Of a DNA stretch of 64,000 nt, positions 16,814 through 24,943 are shown piece after piece (the stretch's first letter is position 1; each line of letters begins with the position of its first letter). Origin of the DNA: JAFAYN01 sp036389055 (GTDB lineage: Bacteria; Gemmatimonadota; Gemmatimonadetes; Longimicrobiales; Longimicrobiaceae); NCBI GenBank assembly GCA_036389055.1, contig DASVQR010000025.1, positions 6,630 through 70,629 of the forward strand, written 5' to 3'. Under the pieces are notes generated by a model that had not been told where the DNA came from, ran no database searches, and saw only the letters and a list, made by a program, of their open reading frames with translations. Made by a program: the position numbers and the translations under genes.

Positions 16814-17124
16814 GGCTGCCTCCCGGACGTGGCGGCGGCGCCGGCGGAGAGCCGGGCGAAGGTGCGCATGCGGATCTCCATGGAGCGCGCGACCACGGCC
16901 GTGGTGCCGCCCTGCCCGGCGAGGGCCGCCACGGCGCGCTGCAGCTGCGGCGTGGTCGCGACGTGGCCGGCGAGCAGGCCGGCCTCGCGGCAGGCCTGCT
17001 GCCAGCGCTCGGCGGCGCGCTCGGGGCCGAACACGCGCTCCAGGGCCGCGCGGGCGTCGGCCTCGCGCGGCTCCTGGAGGTCGTACCCGGGAAGGCGGGG
17101 CGGGCCGCCTGGGGGTGAGGGCAT
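16810..17124 (-). CDS. Small uncharacterised protein upstream of the GAF gene
   Basis: 104 residues from an ATG at 17124. It starts Pro/Gly-rich, then has helices with ADARAALERVFGPERAAERW and AVVARSMEIRMRTFARLSAG. There is no signal peptide. Its stop codon overlaps the start of the GAF gene by four bases, so it is likely a cotranscribed partner. An open frame extends further upstream, but across the divergent thioesterase promoter region. Function unknown. Confidence 0.6.
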   Translation of the reverse strand: MPSPPGGPPRLPGYDLQEPREADARAALERVFGPERAAERWQQACREAGLLAGHVATTPQLQRAVAALAGQGGTTAVVARSMEIRMRTFARLSAGAAATSGRQP

Positions 17125-17289
17125 CGGGCTGAGCGGTGGGGGGAGCGGAAGCGTGGACGCCCATGGTACGGGCAGAGACCGCCGGGCGGATCTCACCACG
17201 CCGCCTCGCCGCCCGGACTTGCCGGAAGCGCGGGGACGCGCCACCGTCTCCCCGGTTCCGCGCGAAGCCCACACCAGCCAGGTGCGACG

Positions 17290-17721
17290 ATGACGACCGA
17301 CCCCGAGCCGTTTGCGATCGCGGTCCGGATCCGCCCGGAGGACGTGGACGGGATGGGGCACGTGAACAACGTCGTCTACGTGCGCTGGGTGCAGGAGGTC
17401 GCGCTGGCGCACTGGTTCGCGCGGGCCCCGGCGGAGGCGCAGGCGGCGATGACGTGGGTGGTGCTGCGCCACGAGATCGACTACCTGCGCCCGGCCCGCC
17501 CCGGCGACCAGGTGCGGGCGCGCACCTGGATCGGTCAGGCGCAGGCGATCCGCTACGAGCGCCACACCGAGATCGTGCTGGAGGACGGGACGGTGCTGGC
17601 GCGGGCGCGGACGCTCTGGTGCCCGGTGGACACCGCCACGGGGCGGCCGCGGCGCGTGCCCGCGGAGGTGCGCGCCGCCTTCGCCGCGCCCGACGGGGCC
17701 GGGGGAGCGGGAGAGCCGTGA
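17290..17721 (+). CDS. Acyl-CoA thioesterase, 4HBT hotdog fold (YbgC/FadM-like)
   Basis: 143 residues. The N-terminal hotdog signature reads VDGMGHVNNVVYVRWVQEV, with the catalytic Asp/His-Asn region of the 4-hydroxybenzoyl-CoA thioesterase superfamily. The remaining strands include the EIDYLRPARPGDQVRARTWI segment. Members hydrolyse acyl-CoA or acyl-ACP thioesters in the cytoplasm. Divergent from the GAF pair across 165 bp. Confidence 0.88.
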   Translation: MTTDPEPFAIAVRIRPEDVDGMGHVNNVVYVRWVQEVALAHWFARAPAEAQAAMTWVVLRHEIDYLRPARPGDQVRARTWIGQAQAIRYERHTEIVLEDGTVLARARTLWCPVDTATGRPRRVPAEVRAAFAAPDGAGGAGEP

Positions 17722-17778
17722 CGCGGCGGGCGGAGGCGCCTGGGGCGGCGCTCCGCCGCCCGCGCGAAGGTGCCCGCC

Positions 17779-18474
17779 CTACCGGTTCACGAAGTCGCGC
17801 ACCTGGCGGTACACGCCCAGGTCGCCGTGGAGCGCCGAGTGGGAGAGGCAGGCCGTCTGGGTGTTCGTGGCGCCGCCCAGGAGCACGCTGTCGTCGGGGT
17901 TGATGACCTCGTCGCACGGGGACCACCAGGTGGCGTAGCGGGGCACGCCGGGCGTCTCGTCTCCGGAGTTGAGCGCGGCGAGGAACGCCGAGCCGATCCG
18001 CATCTCCGTGCACGAGGTGGAGACGCACGCGTTCGCCGTGGTGGTGCCGTGGTTGGGCCCGCCCAGGGAGACCCACGCGTCGATGCGCGCGTCCCCGCCC
18101 AGGTTCTTTGCGTAGTAGCGCGACGACAGCCCGCCCATGGAGTGCGTGACGATGTCCACCTGGGTCGCGCCGGTGGCGGCCAGCAGCGCATCCACCCGGG
18201 CGGAGATCTCCTGGGCGGTGGTGGCGTTGGACTGGCTGCTGTTGTAGGTCCAGGCGCTCAGCTGCGCATCCGTCCAGCCGTCCGCCTTGAAGCGCGAGAT
18301 CATGGTGCTCCAGGTGGAGGCGCTCCCGTTCCAGCCGTGCACGAACAGGATGGGGTGGCGCGTGGGCGCCGGCGCGCGCGCCGCCGCCGGCCCGAACGGG
18401 TTCGCCCCCGGGTCGCACGCGGCCAGGGCGAGAACGGCAAGGACGAGCGGGGCGCGGAGCTGCTTGCGGATCAT
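17779..18474 (-). CDS. Secreted or lipid-anchored lipase (class 2/LipA-like alpha/beta hydrolase)
   Basis: 231 residues from the ATG at 18474. A lipoprotein signal ends at Cys20 (LALAACDPG). The core has HPILFVHGWNGSASTW (oxyanion region), nucleophile Ser112 in VTHSMGGLSSRYY and a C-terminal His in CLSHSALHGD, the usual triad order. Similar enzymes hydrolyse triacylglycerol or short esters outside the cytoplasm. Two Cys pairs (CVSTSC, and CDEV/CLSH) suggest disulfides. Confidence 0.85.
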   Translation of the reverse strand: MIRKQLRAPLVLAVLALAACDPGANPFGPAAARAPAPTRHPILFVHGWNGSASTWSTMISRFKADGWTDAQLSAWTYNSSQSNATTAQEISARVDALLAATGATQVDIVTHSMGGLSSRYYAKNLGGDARIDAWVSLGGPNHGTTTANACVSTSCTEMRIGSAFLAALNSGDETPGVPRYATWWSPCDEVINPDDSVLLGGATNTQTACLSHSALHGDLGVYRQVRDFVNR

Positions 18475-18679
18475 CGGTACCTCGAAGCGGGGGGGAGATG
18501 CGTTGCGGCAGAGCCGCAGGCAGGCCGGGTGCCACGGGCAGGCGGCTGCCCGCAGCGACGCAAGTCGCTGTCGGAAGGCTGTTTGCGCCGCTACCGACCG
18601 TAAACAGGTGAAGTCGCACGGCGCACCAGGAGAGTGCGCGCCGGTGGGGAGTGCACCGATCTGCACCACGGCCGGAACG

Positions 18680-18709
18680 AAAAGGCCCGGGAGCATCCGC
18701 TCCCGGGCC
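18680..18709 (-). terminator. Rho-independent terminator of the L,D-transpeptidase-like transcript
   Basis: On the minus strand an 11-bp GC stem (18684-18694 with 18699-18709) with a 4-base loop is followed by TTTT. It lies downstream of the structured repeat at 18749-18890, so the repeat would be inside the 3' untranslated region of the gene at 18907-19644. Confidence 0.8.
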
Positions 18710-18748
18710 GTCCGTCGTCCGCCGTACCTGCCGGCCCCGCGTGGAGCC

Positions 18749-18890
18749 CCGCGTGAGGGATGCGCGCCCGGAGGGCCGAGACCCCGCGGGGCAGTTTCCG
18801 CGGGGTTTCGGCTGCGTTGGCGAGCGTTGTTTGCTCGCCTACGCAGCCCGCAGCCCGACCCGAGCGTCAGCGAGGGGCACGCCCAACCCC
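18749..18890 (-). repeat. Structured 3'-UTR repeat, copy A
   Basis: One of four copies of a roughly 135-140-bp element (others at 32600, 46150 and 56739). It starts 16 bp after the stop of the minus-strand gene ending at 18907 and has that gene's orientation. In order it carries a GGGCGTGCCCC box, a central hairpin (outer stem CTGCGT/ACGCAG, inner GGCGAGC/GCTCGCC, loop AAACAAC), a GC hairpin with loop AAACTGCC, and a conserved ATCCCTCACGCGG end. The rest of the 18475-18906 gap holds the terminator at 18680 and the upstream region of the lipase gene. Confidence 0.85.
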
Positions 18891-18906
18891 GCCGTTCAAA
18901 GCCGGA

Positions 18907-19644
18907 TCACCCCTCCTGCCCGCTCTTGGACTCCCCCTCGCCGGAGGACCCCTCGCCGCCCGCCACCACGCGGATGGGCACCGGGTTGGGGATGGGCACC
19001 TCCACGCGCTCCTTGCGGTTGGCCTGGACGCGCTGGTACCACGCCTCGTCCTTGCCCGCGCCCCCGGCCTCCATGACCAGGCGCGCCAGCTCCTTAGCCA
19101 CCTCGTTGGACACGCGGATGGACCCGTGCGACGCCGCCTTGCCCAGCGACTCGGGCTCGTTGGTGCCGTGGATGCTGCGCGGCGCGTCGTACACCAGCTG
19201 CGCGTGCCCCAGCGGGTTGTCGGCCGCGCCGGGCTCCTTCTCCTCCTCGTCCTCGGCCCACCCCTCCTCCTTGGGCGGCACCCAGCGCGGGTTCCAGATC
19301 ACCTGGCCGATGGTCCACTCGCCGGTGCGCGTGGGCCACTTGCTGGTCCCCACCGCCACCGGGTGCGATGCGATGCGCTGGTCGTTGCGGAACACGTGCA
19401 CCTCGCGCGCGGCCACGTTCACCTCCAGCCGCAGGTCGGGCGGGGGCGGCGGGGTGGGCGCGGGCGGCGCCGCCGGCTGCGCGGGGGCCTGCGGCTGCGC
19501 CCCGCCGGGCGCGGCGCTCACCTCGCCGGAGGGCGCTGCGCCGGCGCCCGCGTCCGGCTCGTCGTCCTGCACCATGCACCCGCCCAGCACCAGCACCGCC
19601 GCGGCGAGCGCGGCCCCGGTCCAGCCTCGGATCGTTCGTCTCAT
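18907..19644 (-). CDS. L,D-transpeptidase-like (YkuD) lipoprotein with Ser at the catalytic Cys position
   Basis: 245 residues, ATG at 19644 with a strong AGGAAGGAG site. A lipobox Cys23 (VLGGCM) is followed by an Ala/Pro-rich linker to about residue 75, then a YkuD domain. It has LRLEVNVAAREVHVF, the PVAVGTSKWPTRTGEW segment, and SIHGTNEPESLGKAASHGSIRVSN. The motif normally reads SHGC, where Cys is the nucleophile that cross-links peptidoglycan stem peptides. Here codon 175 is TCC (Ser). The protein may be a weak hydrolase, a binding protein, or a family variant. Confidence 0.85.
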   Translation of the reverse strand: MRRTIRGWTGAALAAAVLVLGGCMVQDDEPDAGAGAAPSGEVSAAPGGAQPQAPAQPAAPPAPTPPPPPDLRLEVNVAAREVHVFRNDQRIASHPVAVGTSKWPTRTGEWTIGQVIWNPRWVPPKEEGWAEDEEEKEPGAADNPLGHAQLVYDAPRSIHGTNEPESLGKAASHGSIRVSNEVAKELARLVMEAGGAGKDEAWYQRVQANRKERVEVPIPNPVPIRVVAGGEGSSGEGESKSGQEG

Positions 19645-19781
19645 CCAGTTCTCCTTCCTGAGGTTGCGCCCTCCCCAAGCAAGGTGCGTGCGAGCCGTTC
19701 GTTCAGGGCCGCGGCGACGCGTGGCCGCACCCTTGCGGCAGCCCTCCCGGGTTCCGCCACACTCCACCCGCGCGAGGCGCC

Positions 19782-21425
19782 ATGATCTGCATCCTGCACG
19801 GCTACCTGCTGGAAGGCTCCGGGAGCAACCTGTGGACGCGCGCCATCGTGGAATCGCTCTGCCGCCAGGGCGAGACGGTGCACCTCATGGCGCAGGAGAA
19901 CCACCCGGAGCGCTACGCGTTCATCGCCGAGTCGCGCAGCTACCGGCCGGACGGCAGCTGCGAGACGGTGTTCCGCCGGGACAGCCCGCTCCCGGGGTGC
20001 TGCACCCTTCACAAGCCGGCGCTGGGCGAGGTGCTGCCGGTGTACGTGTGGGACAGCTACGAGGAGTTCGCCCGCCCCACGGCCATGGTGGAGCTGTCGG
20101 ACGCGGAGATCGAGGAGTACCTGGAGAGGAACGTCCGCGCGCTGCTGCGCATCGTGCGGGAGAACGGGATCACCGCCATCCACGCCAACCACGCGGTGCT
20201 GATGTCGGTGGTCGCCATGCGGGTGAGCGCCATCACCGGCGTCCCGTTTGCGGTGATGCCGCACGGCAGCGCCCTGGAGTACGCGGTGAAGCGCGACGCG
20301 CGCTTCCTGCGCCACGCCACGGAGGCGTTCACGGCCGCGGGGCGGGTGTTCGTGCACGGGGAGGAGATGCGCAGCCGGGTGTGCGACGCGCTCCCGGACG
20401 TGCCCGGGCTGGAGGCCAAGTTCTCGGACCTTCACCTGGGGGTGGACACCAGCCAGTTCGAGCCGGTGGAGCGCGCCGGCCGCCGCGGCAGCATCGCCCG
20501 GCTGGAGGACGCGCTCGCCGGGCTGCCGCGCGGGCGGACGCCGGCGCAGACGACGGGGCTGCGCTCCCGGCTGCGCGGGGACATGGACGCGGAGGCGCTG
20601 CTGGAGGCGTTCGCCCCGGCGCGGGAGTTCGACGGCAAGACGCCGGACGCGGAGCTGGAGGCGAAGCTGGACGCGGTGGCCTGGACCCACGACGCCACGC
20701 TGCTGTACGTGGGGCGGCTGATCTCGGCCAAGGGGGTGCAGGGGATCGTGGCGGCGCTCCCGCTGCTGCTGGCGCGGCGCCCCGACCTGCGGCTGCTGGT
20801 GGTGGGGCACGGCCCGCTGCGCGAGCCGCTGGAGGCGATGCTGTGGGCGCTGGAGCACGGCGAGCGCGCCCTGGTGGAGCGGATCGTGGCGGAGGGGCGC
20901 GTGCTGGAGGGGACGCCGCAGGGCGACACCGGCGGCGCGGAGTTGACCATGGCCGCGCGCTTCCTGGAGCAGCTGCGGGAGCGCGGCGAGCTGGACGCGT
21001 ACTACGCCGCGGCGCGCCGGCACGTGCGTCCGGACCGGGTGGTGTTCACCGGGTACCTCACCCACCGGGAGCTGCGCTATCTTTTCCCCTGCTGCGACGC
21101 GGCGGTGTTCCCCTCGGTGGTGCGGGAGGCGGGGCCGCTGGTGTTCCTGGAGGCGCTGGCCTCGGGGGTGTTCCCGCTGGGCACCTACTTCGGGGGGATG
21201 CGCGCCAGCATCGACTCGGTGGCGGAGGTGCTCCCCCCGGGCGGCGCCGACGCCATGAAGCTGTCCGCCGCCGCGGAGCGCACGGTGGAGGACATCGTCC
21301 GCAACGTCCCCCCCGCGCTGGAGCTGGGGGAGCGCCACCGCGAGGCGCTCTTCCGCCTGGCGCGGGAGCGCTACGACTGGGCCGGCGTGGCCCGCAAGCT
21401 GTACACGGAGCTGAACGAGCTTTGA
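19782..21425 (+). CDS. Glycosyltransferase family 4 protein
   Basis: 547 residues, longer than the usual 350-420 because of an insert near residues 225-295. The N-terminal Rossmann half starts MICILHGYLLEGSGSN. The C-terminal half has LLYVGRLISAKGVQGIV, RLLVVGHGPL, a VVFTGYLTHRELRYLF segment and the donor-binding PSVVREAGPLVFLEALASG. GT4 enzymes use nucleotide sugars to build polysaccharide or glycolipid. Its stop overlaps the start of the YdcF-like gene. Confidence 0.87.
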   Translation: MICILHGYLLEGSGSNLWTRAIVESLCRQGETVHLMAQENHPERYAFIAESRSYRPDGSCETVFRRDSPLPGCCTLHKPALGEVLPVYVWDSYEEFARPTAMVELSDAEIEEYLERNVRALLRIVRENGITAIHANHAVLMSVVAMRVSAITGVPFAVMPHGSALEYAVKRDARFLRHATEAFTAAGRVFVHGEEMRSRVCDALPDVPGLEAKFSDLHLGVDTSQFEPVERAGRRGSIARLEDALAGLPRGRTPAQTTGLRSRLRGDMDAEALLEAFAPAREFDGKTPDAELEAKLDAVAWTHDATLLYVGRLISAKGVQGIVAALPLLLARRPDLRLLVVGHGPLREPLEAMLWALEHGERALVERIVAEGRVLEGTPQGDTGGAELTMAARFLEQLRERGELDAYYAAARRHVRPDRVVFTGYLTHRELRYLFPCCDAAVFPSVVREAGPLVFLEALASGVFPLGTYFGGMRASIDSVAEVLPPGGADAMKLSAAAERTVEDIVRNVPPALELGERHREALFRLARERYDWAGVARKLYTELNEL

Positions 21426-22219
21426 CGTCTCTCGAAGAACAGACGGTTCTCCCGCAGGCCGCCGACGAGCACCCGGCGGACGCCATCGTGGTGCTGGGCG
21501 GCGGCGTCCTCCCCGACGGCACCCTCCCGCTGGTCCCGCGCACCCGCGTGGAGCGCGCGGCGGAGCTGTTCCGCGGCGGCATCGCCCCGCGCATGGTGCT
21601 TTCCGGCCGCTGCGGGCTGATGCAGCCGGAGCCCCCCGTGACGGAGGCCGCCGCGATGGCCGCGTACGCCATGGAGCTGGGGGTGCCCAAGGAGGCGCTG
21701 CTGCTGGAGGAGGGCTCCAAGGACACGCTGGGGAACGCGTACTTCACCCGCATCCACTTCCTGGAGCCCAACGGGTGGACCTCCATCCGCGTGGTCACCT
21801 CGGACTTCCACCTGTCGCGCGCGGCGTGGGTGTTCAGGAAGGTGCTGGGCGGGACGTACGACTTCTCCTTCGTGTCGGCCGCCTCCGGGCTGTCGCCGCG
21901 CGAATTGATCGACCGGGCGGTGGAGGAGTGCAGGATCCTCATCTTCCTCAACGAGTGGCTGCAGGCGCTGGAGGAGGCGGACGAGAGCGCCCTGGACCGG
22001 CTGATGGAGCACGAGCACCCCGGCTACTCGGACGCGCCGCTGCTCAGCCACGAGCAGATGCGGGCGCGGCTGGACGCGATCTCGCAGATCACCCGCATGG
22101 CAGGGGGCGAGGGGTGGATCGCGGCCGGCGGCGGCCCCGGCGACTGGGACGGCGTCCGGGACCGCCGCGCCGGCGCGGACCGGCGCGCCCGCCGCGCGAT
22201 CTCGGCAGGGCGGCGGTAG
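21422..22219 (+). CDS. YdcF/ElyC-like (DUF218) protein
   Basis: 265 residues from a TTG whose last two bases are shared with the stop of the glycosyltransferase gene (TTGA), so translation is probably coupled. The DUF218 domain is clear: DAIVVLGGGV, RVERAAELFRGGIAPRMVLS, DTLGNAYFT and VTSDFHLSRAAWVF. There is no membrane segment, unlike ElyC. The C-terminal ~60 residues are charged and Gly/Arg-rich. DUF218 proteins are linked to envelope polysaccharide or peptidoglycan lipid carriers in enterobacteria; pairing with a GT4 fits an envelope role. Confidence 0.82.
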   Translation: MTSLEEQTVLPQAADEHPADAIVVLGGGVLPDGTLPLVPRTRVERAAELFRGGIAPRMVLSGRCGLMQPEPPVTEAAAMAAYAMELGVPKEALLLEEGSKDTLGNAYFTRIHFLEPNGWTSIRVVTSDFHLSRAAWVFRKVLGGTYDFSFVSAASGLSPRELIDRAVEECRILIFLNEWLQALEEADESALDRLMEHEHPGYSDAPLLSHEQMRARLDAISQITRMAGGEGWIAAGGGPGDWDGVRDRRAGADRRARRAISAGRR

Positions 22220-22285
22220 GGGCACGGAGGAACCACCCTCCCGGCCGGGCTGGCTGGAACAGACGCCTGAACGGAGAGCACGGCC

Positions 22286-22609
22286 ATGACCGTGAAGGAA
22301 CGACTGCACCTCCTGGTTGACCTTCTGCCCGACAGCGAGGTGGAGGTCGCCGAGCGCGTCCTGGAGGCGCTGAGCGCGGCTCCCGCCGGACTGCCGGCGT
22401 TCCTGCGCGACGCCCCCGCGGACGACGAGCCGTACACGGAGGCGGAGCGCGCCGCGGTCCAGGAGGCCCGCGAAGCGATCCGCCGCGGCGAGGTGCTGTC
22501 CGACGAAAAGCCGCGGCGGCGACGGGGGTCGTTGAAGGGCGAAGTGATCGTTCCGGACTCGTTCTTCGACCCGTTGCCCGAGGAGGAGCAGGACGCCTGG
22601 GGCCAATAG
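22286..22609 (+). CDS. Small antitoxin-like protein without an adjacent toxin
   Basis: 107 residues, ATG with GGAGAG upstream. It is highly acidic apart from a KPRRRRGSLKG patch near residues 75-86. It has a DDEPYTEAERAAVQEAREAIRRGEVLSDE-like central helix region (given here in part: EPYTEAERAAVQEAREAI) and ends in VIVPDSFFDPLPEEEQDAWG. Similar segments occur in RelB/DUF2281-type antitoxins, but no toxin gene follows; a terminator does. Assignment is tentative. Confidence 0.55.
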   Translation: MTVKERLHLLVDLLPDSEVEVAERVLEALSAAPAGLPAFLRDAPADDEPYTEAERAAVQEAREAIRRGEVLSDEKPRRRRGSLKGEVIVPDSFFDPLPEEEQDAWGQ

Positions 22610-22643
22610 ACCGCGAGGAGCGGACCGGGCCCGACGGACATGA

Positions 22644-22679
22644 AACGAGGGGGGCGCGGCGAGAGTCGCGCCCCTCGTT
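22644..22679 (+). terminator. Terminator after the antitoxin-like gene
   Basis: An AACGAGGGG...CCCCTCGTT stem with a GCGCG/CGCGC extension and a two-base bulge, 35 bp after the stop and followed by CGTTCC. Confidence 0.6.
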
Positions 22680-22762
22680 CGTTCCGGCGCCTTGCGCCGC
22701 GGCGGCGGAATCGCTCGCTTGTGCGTCCCCCGCGCGATCCCACCGCACCCGGAGGCCCTCCC

Positions 22763-24124
22763 ATGACCTCGTCCCCCCGAGAAGGCTTCTTTCCCCGCTG
22801 GACCGAGAAGCGCGGCGGCATCGTCGCGCCGGACGAGCGCCTCCCCTGGGGGCAGACGCTGGTGCTGGGGGTGCAGCACATCTTCGCCATGTTCGGGGCG
22901 ACGGTGCTCGCGCCCATCCTGATGGGCTTCGACGCCAACACCGCGATCTTCTTCTCGGGCATCGGCACGCTGGTGTTCTTCGTGGCGGTGGGCGGGCGGG
23001 TTCCCAGCTACCTGGGGTCGTCGTTCGCCTTCATCGCCGTGGTGATCGCGGCCACCGGCTACGCCGGGCAGGGCCCAAACCCCAACCTGGGGGTGGCGCT
23101 GGGCGGGATCGTGGCGGCGGGGGCGCTGTACGCGCTCATCGGGCTGGTGGTGATGGCGGCGGGGACCGGCTGGATCGAGCGGCTGATGCCGCCGGTGGTC
23201 ACCGGGGCGGTGGTGGCGGTGATCGGGCTGAACCTGGCGCCGGTGGCGATCCGCGGCGTGAGCGGCAGCGGCTTCGACACGGGGGTGGGGCTGGCGACGG
23301 TCGCGGCGACGGCGCTGGTGGCGGTGTACGCGCCGGGGATGCTGCGGCGGCTCCCCATCCTGCTGGGCGGGGTGGCGGGGTACCTGCTGCACCTGGCGCT
23401 CGCCAACGGTCTGGGGTGGGGGAAGCCGATCGACTTCGCGGCGCTGGCGGCCGCCCCGTGGCTGGGCCCGCCGCGCTTCACGGCGCCGGTGTGGGACGCG
23501 GGGGCCATGGCGCTGATCGCCCCCGTGGCGCTGATCCTGGTGGCCGAGAACCTGGGGCACGTCAAGGCGGTGGCCGCGATGACCGGGCGCGACCTGGACC
23601 GCTTCCTCGGCCGCGCGTTCCTGGGCGACGGGGTGGCGACCATGCTCGCGGGAGCCGGCGGGGGGACGGGGGTGACCACCTACGCCGAGAACATCGGGGT
23701 GATGGCGGTGACGCGCATCTACTCCTCGCTGGTGTTCGTGGTGGCGGCGTGCATCGCCGTCCTGATGGGCTTCTCCCCCAAGTTCGGGGCGCTGGTGGGG
23801 ACCATCCCGCAGCCGGTTCTCGGGGGGCTCTCGATCATGCTCTTCGGGCTGATCGCCTCCACCGGCGGGCGCATCTGGGTGCAGAACCGGGTGGACTTCG
23901 CCCGCAGCCGCAACCTGATCCCCGTCGCCGTGGCGCTCACCCTGGGCGCGGGCGACCTGGTGGTGAAGGTGGGCGGCTTCTCGGTGGGCGGGATCGGCAC
24001 GGCAACGCTGGCGGCCATCGTCCTGTACCAGCTGCTGCGCGACGACGCGGCGGAGCCAGGGGGCGCCGCGGACTCCGCCGTGGGGCCGGACCCGGCGGCG
24101 GACGCCCGGCGCGCCGCGCCGTAG
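22763..24124 (+). CDS. uraA: NCS2-family uracil/xanthine permease
   Basis: 453 residues with about 12-14 hydrophobic helices. It has the family features QTLVLGVQHIFAMFGATVLAP near the N-terminus, VPSYLGSSFAFIA, a MPPVVTGAVVAVIGLNLAP segment and the NCS2 signature TTYAENIGVMAVTR. It imports a pyrimidine or purine base with protons across the inner membrane. The signature is closest to pyrimidine permeases (UraA/RutG), so uracil is likely. Start at the ATG 22763 with a GGAGG site; the frame is open upstream but that stretch overlaps the terminator. Confidence 0.92.
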   Translation: MTSSPREGFFPRWTEKRGGIVAPDERLPWGQTLVLGVQHIFAMFGATVLAPILMGFDANTAIFFSGIGTLVFFVAVGGRVPSYLGSSFAFIAVVIAATGYAGQGPNPNLGVALGGIVAAGALYALIGLVVMAAGTGWIERLMPPVVTGAVVAVIGLNLAPVAIRGVSGSGFDTGVGLATVAATALVAVYAPGMLRRLPILLGGVAGYLLHLALANGLGWGKPIDFAALAAAPWLGPPRFTAPVWDAGAMALIAPVALILVAENLGHVKAVAAMTGRDLDRFLGRAFLGDGVATMLAGAGGGTGVTTYAENIGVMAVTRIYSSLVFVVAACIAVLMGFSPKFGALVGTIPQPVLGGLSIMLFGLIASTGGRIWVQNRVDFARSRNLIPVAVALTLGAGDLVVKVGGFSVGGIGTATLAAIVLYQLLRDDAAEPGGAADSAVGPDPAADARRAAP

Positions 24125-24152
24125 CGGCCGCTGACAGGACGCGGCGGATTCG

Positions 24153-24181
24153 TTGACACCGTATCCGCGCCTTCCTAATCT
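24153..24181 (+). promoter_or_regulatory. Sigma70-like promoter of the ECF sigma gene
   Basis: TTGACA (24153-24158), a 17-bp spacer and TAATCT (24176-24181). Transcription would begin near 24188, downstream of an in-frame GTG at 24182. This argues for the next in-frame GTG, at 24245, as the real start of the sigma factor. Confidence 0.75.
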
Positions 24182-24244
24182 GTGGATACCGCTCCATCCC
24201 CGCCGCCGCCGCTCCCGCGGGCCCTCTCACCCTCCTCCCGCCCC

Positions 24245-24895
24245 GTGACCAGGCTCTCCACCTCCGAGTCGCCGCCAGGGGCGGCCGCCGCCGGCGAGGA
24301 CCCGGGGGAGGCTGCGGCGCTGGAGGCCGCGCTCGCGGAGCGGGTCCGTGCGGGGGACGCCGCCGCCTTCGAGGCGCTCTTCCAGCGGTTCTTCCGGCGG
24401 CTGCACGCCTTCGCCGAGTCGTACGTGGGGGACTCCGAGACGGCCGAGGACCTGGTGGCCGACGTGTTCGTGCGGGTGTGGGAGCGGCGCGCGGAGTGGC
24501 AGCTGCGCGGGGGCCCGCGGGCCTACCTGTACGGCGCCGTACGCAACGAGGCGCTGGCGCACGTGCGCCGGCGGCGCATGCTCCAGCGGGCGCACGCCTC
24601 CGCCGCCGCGGACGAGCGCCGCCCCGGCATGGGCGCTCCCCCCGCCCCCTCGGACGCCGGCCTCCAGGCCCGCGAGCTTGCCGAGGCCATCGAGCTGGCG
24701 ATCGAACGCCTCCCGGAGCGCTCCCGGGAGGCGTTCGTGCTGCACCGCCGGCACGGGCTCAGCTACGCCCAGGTGGCGGAGGCAATGGAGATCTCCCCCC
24801 GCACCGTCGAGGTGCACATCCGCCGGGCGTTCCTGGCCCTGCGCGCCGACCTGGGCGGCTTCCTCGCCCTCCTCCTCGCCGCCACCTTGCTGTAG
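24245..24895 (+). CDS. ECF RNA polymerase sigma factor
   Basis: 216 residues from the GTG at 24245 (chosen because the promoter overlaps the more upstream GTG). Sigma region 2 runs from GDAAAFEALFQRFFRRLHAF through AEDLVADVFVRVWERR. Region 4 includes LPERSREAFVLHRRHGLSYAQVAEAMEISPRTVEVHIRRA. It ends in an unusual hydrophobic tail, FLALLLAATLL. Such ECF factors pair with FecR anti-sigma proteins to turn on SusC/TonB receptor genes. Its fecR partner is 1.6 kb downstream, displaced by a low-GC insert. Confidence 0.9.
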   Translation: MTRLSTSESPPGAAAAGEDPGEAAALEAALAERVRAGDAAAFEALFQRFFRRLHAFAESYVGDSETAEDLVADVFVRVWERRAEWQLRGGPRAYLYGAVRNEALAHVRRRRMLQRAHASAAADERRPGMGAPPAPSDAGLQARELAEAIELAIERLPERSREAFVLHRRHGLSYAQVAEAMEISPRTVEVHIRRAFLALRADLGGFLALLLAATLL

Positions 24896-24943
24896 CTCCC
24901 GGTTCCACCTGGAGCAGGCTGCCTTGTAAGTGGCAACGTCTCA

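Noticed and set aside
22286..22609. A complete toxin-antitoxin pair at this place
   Set aside because: Only an antitoxin-like protein is seen; a terminator and an unrelated permease gene follow.
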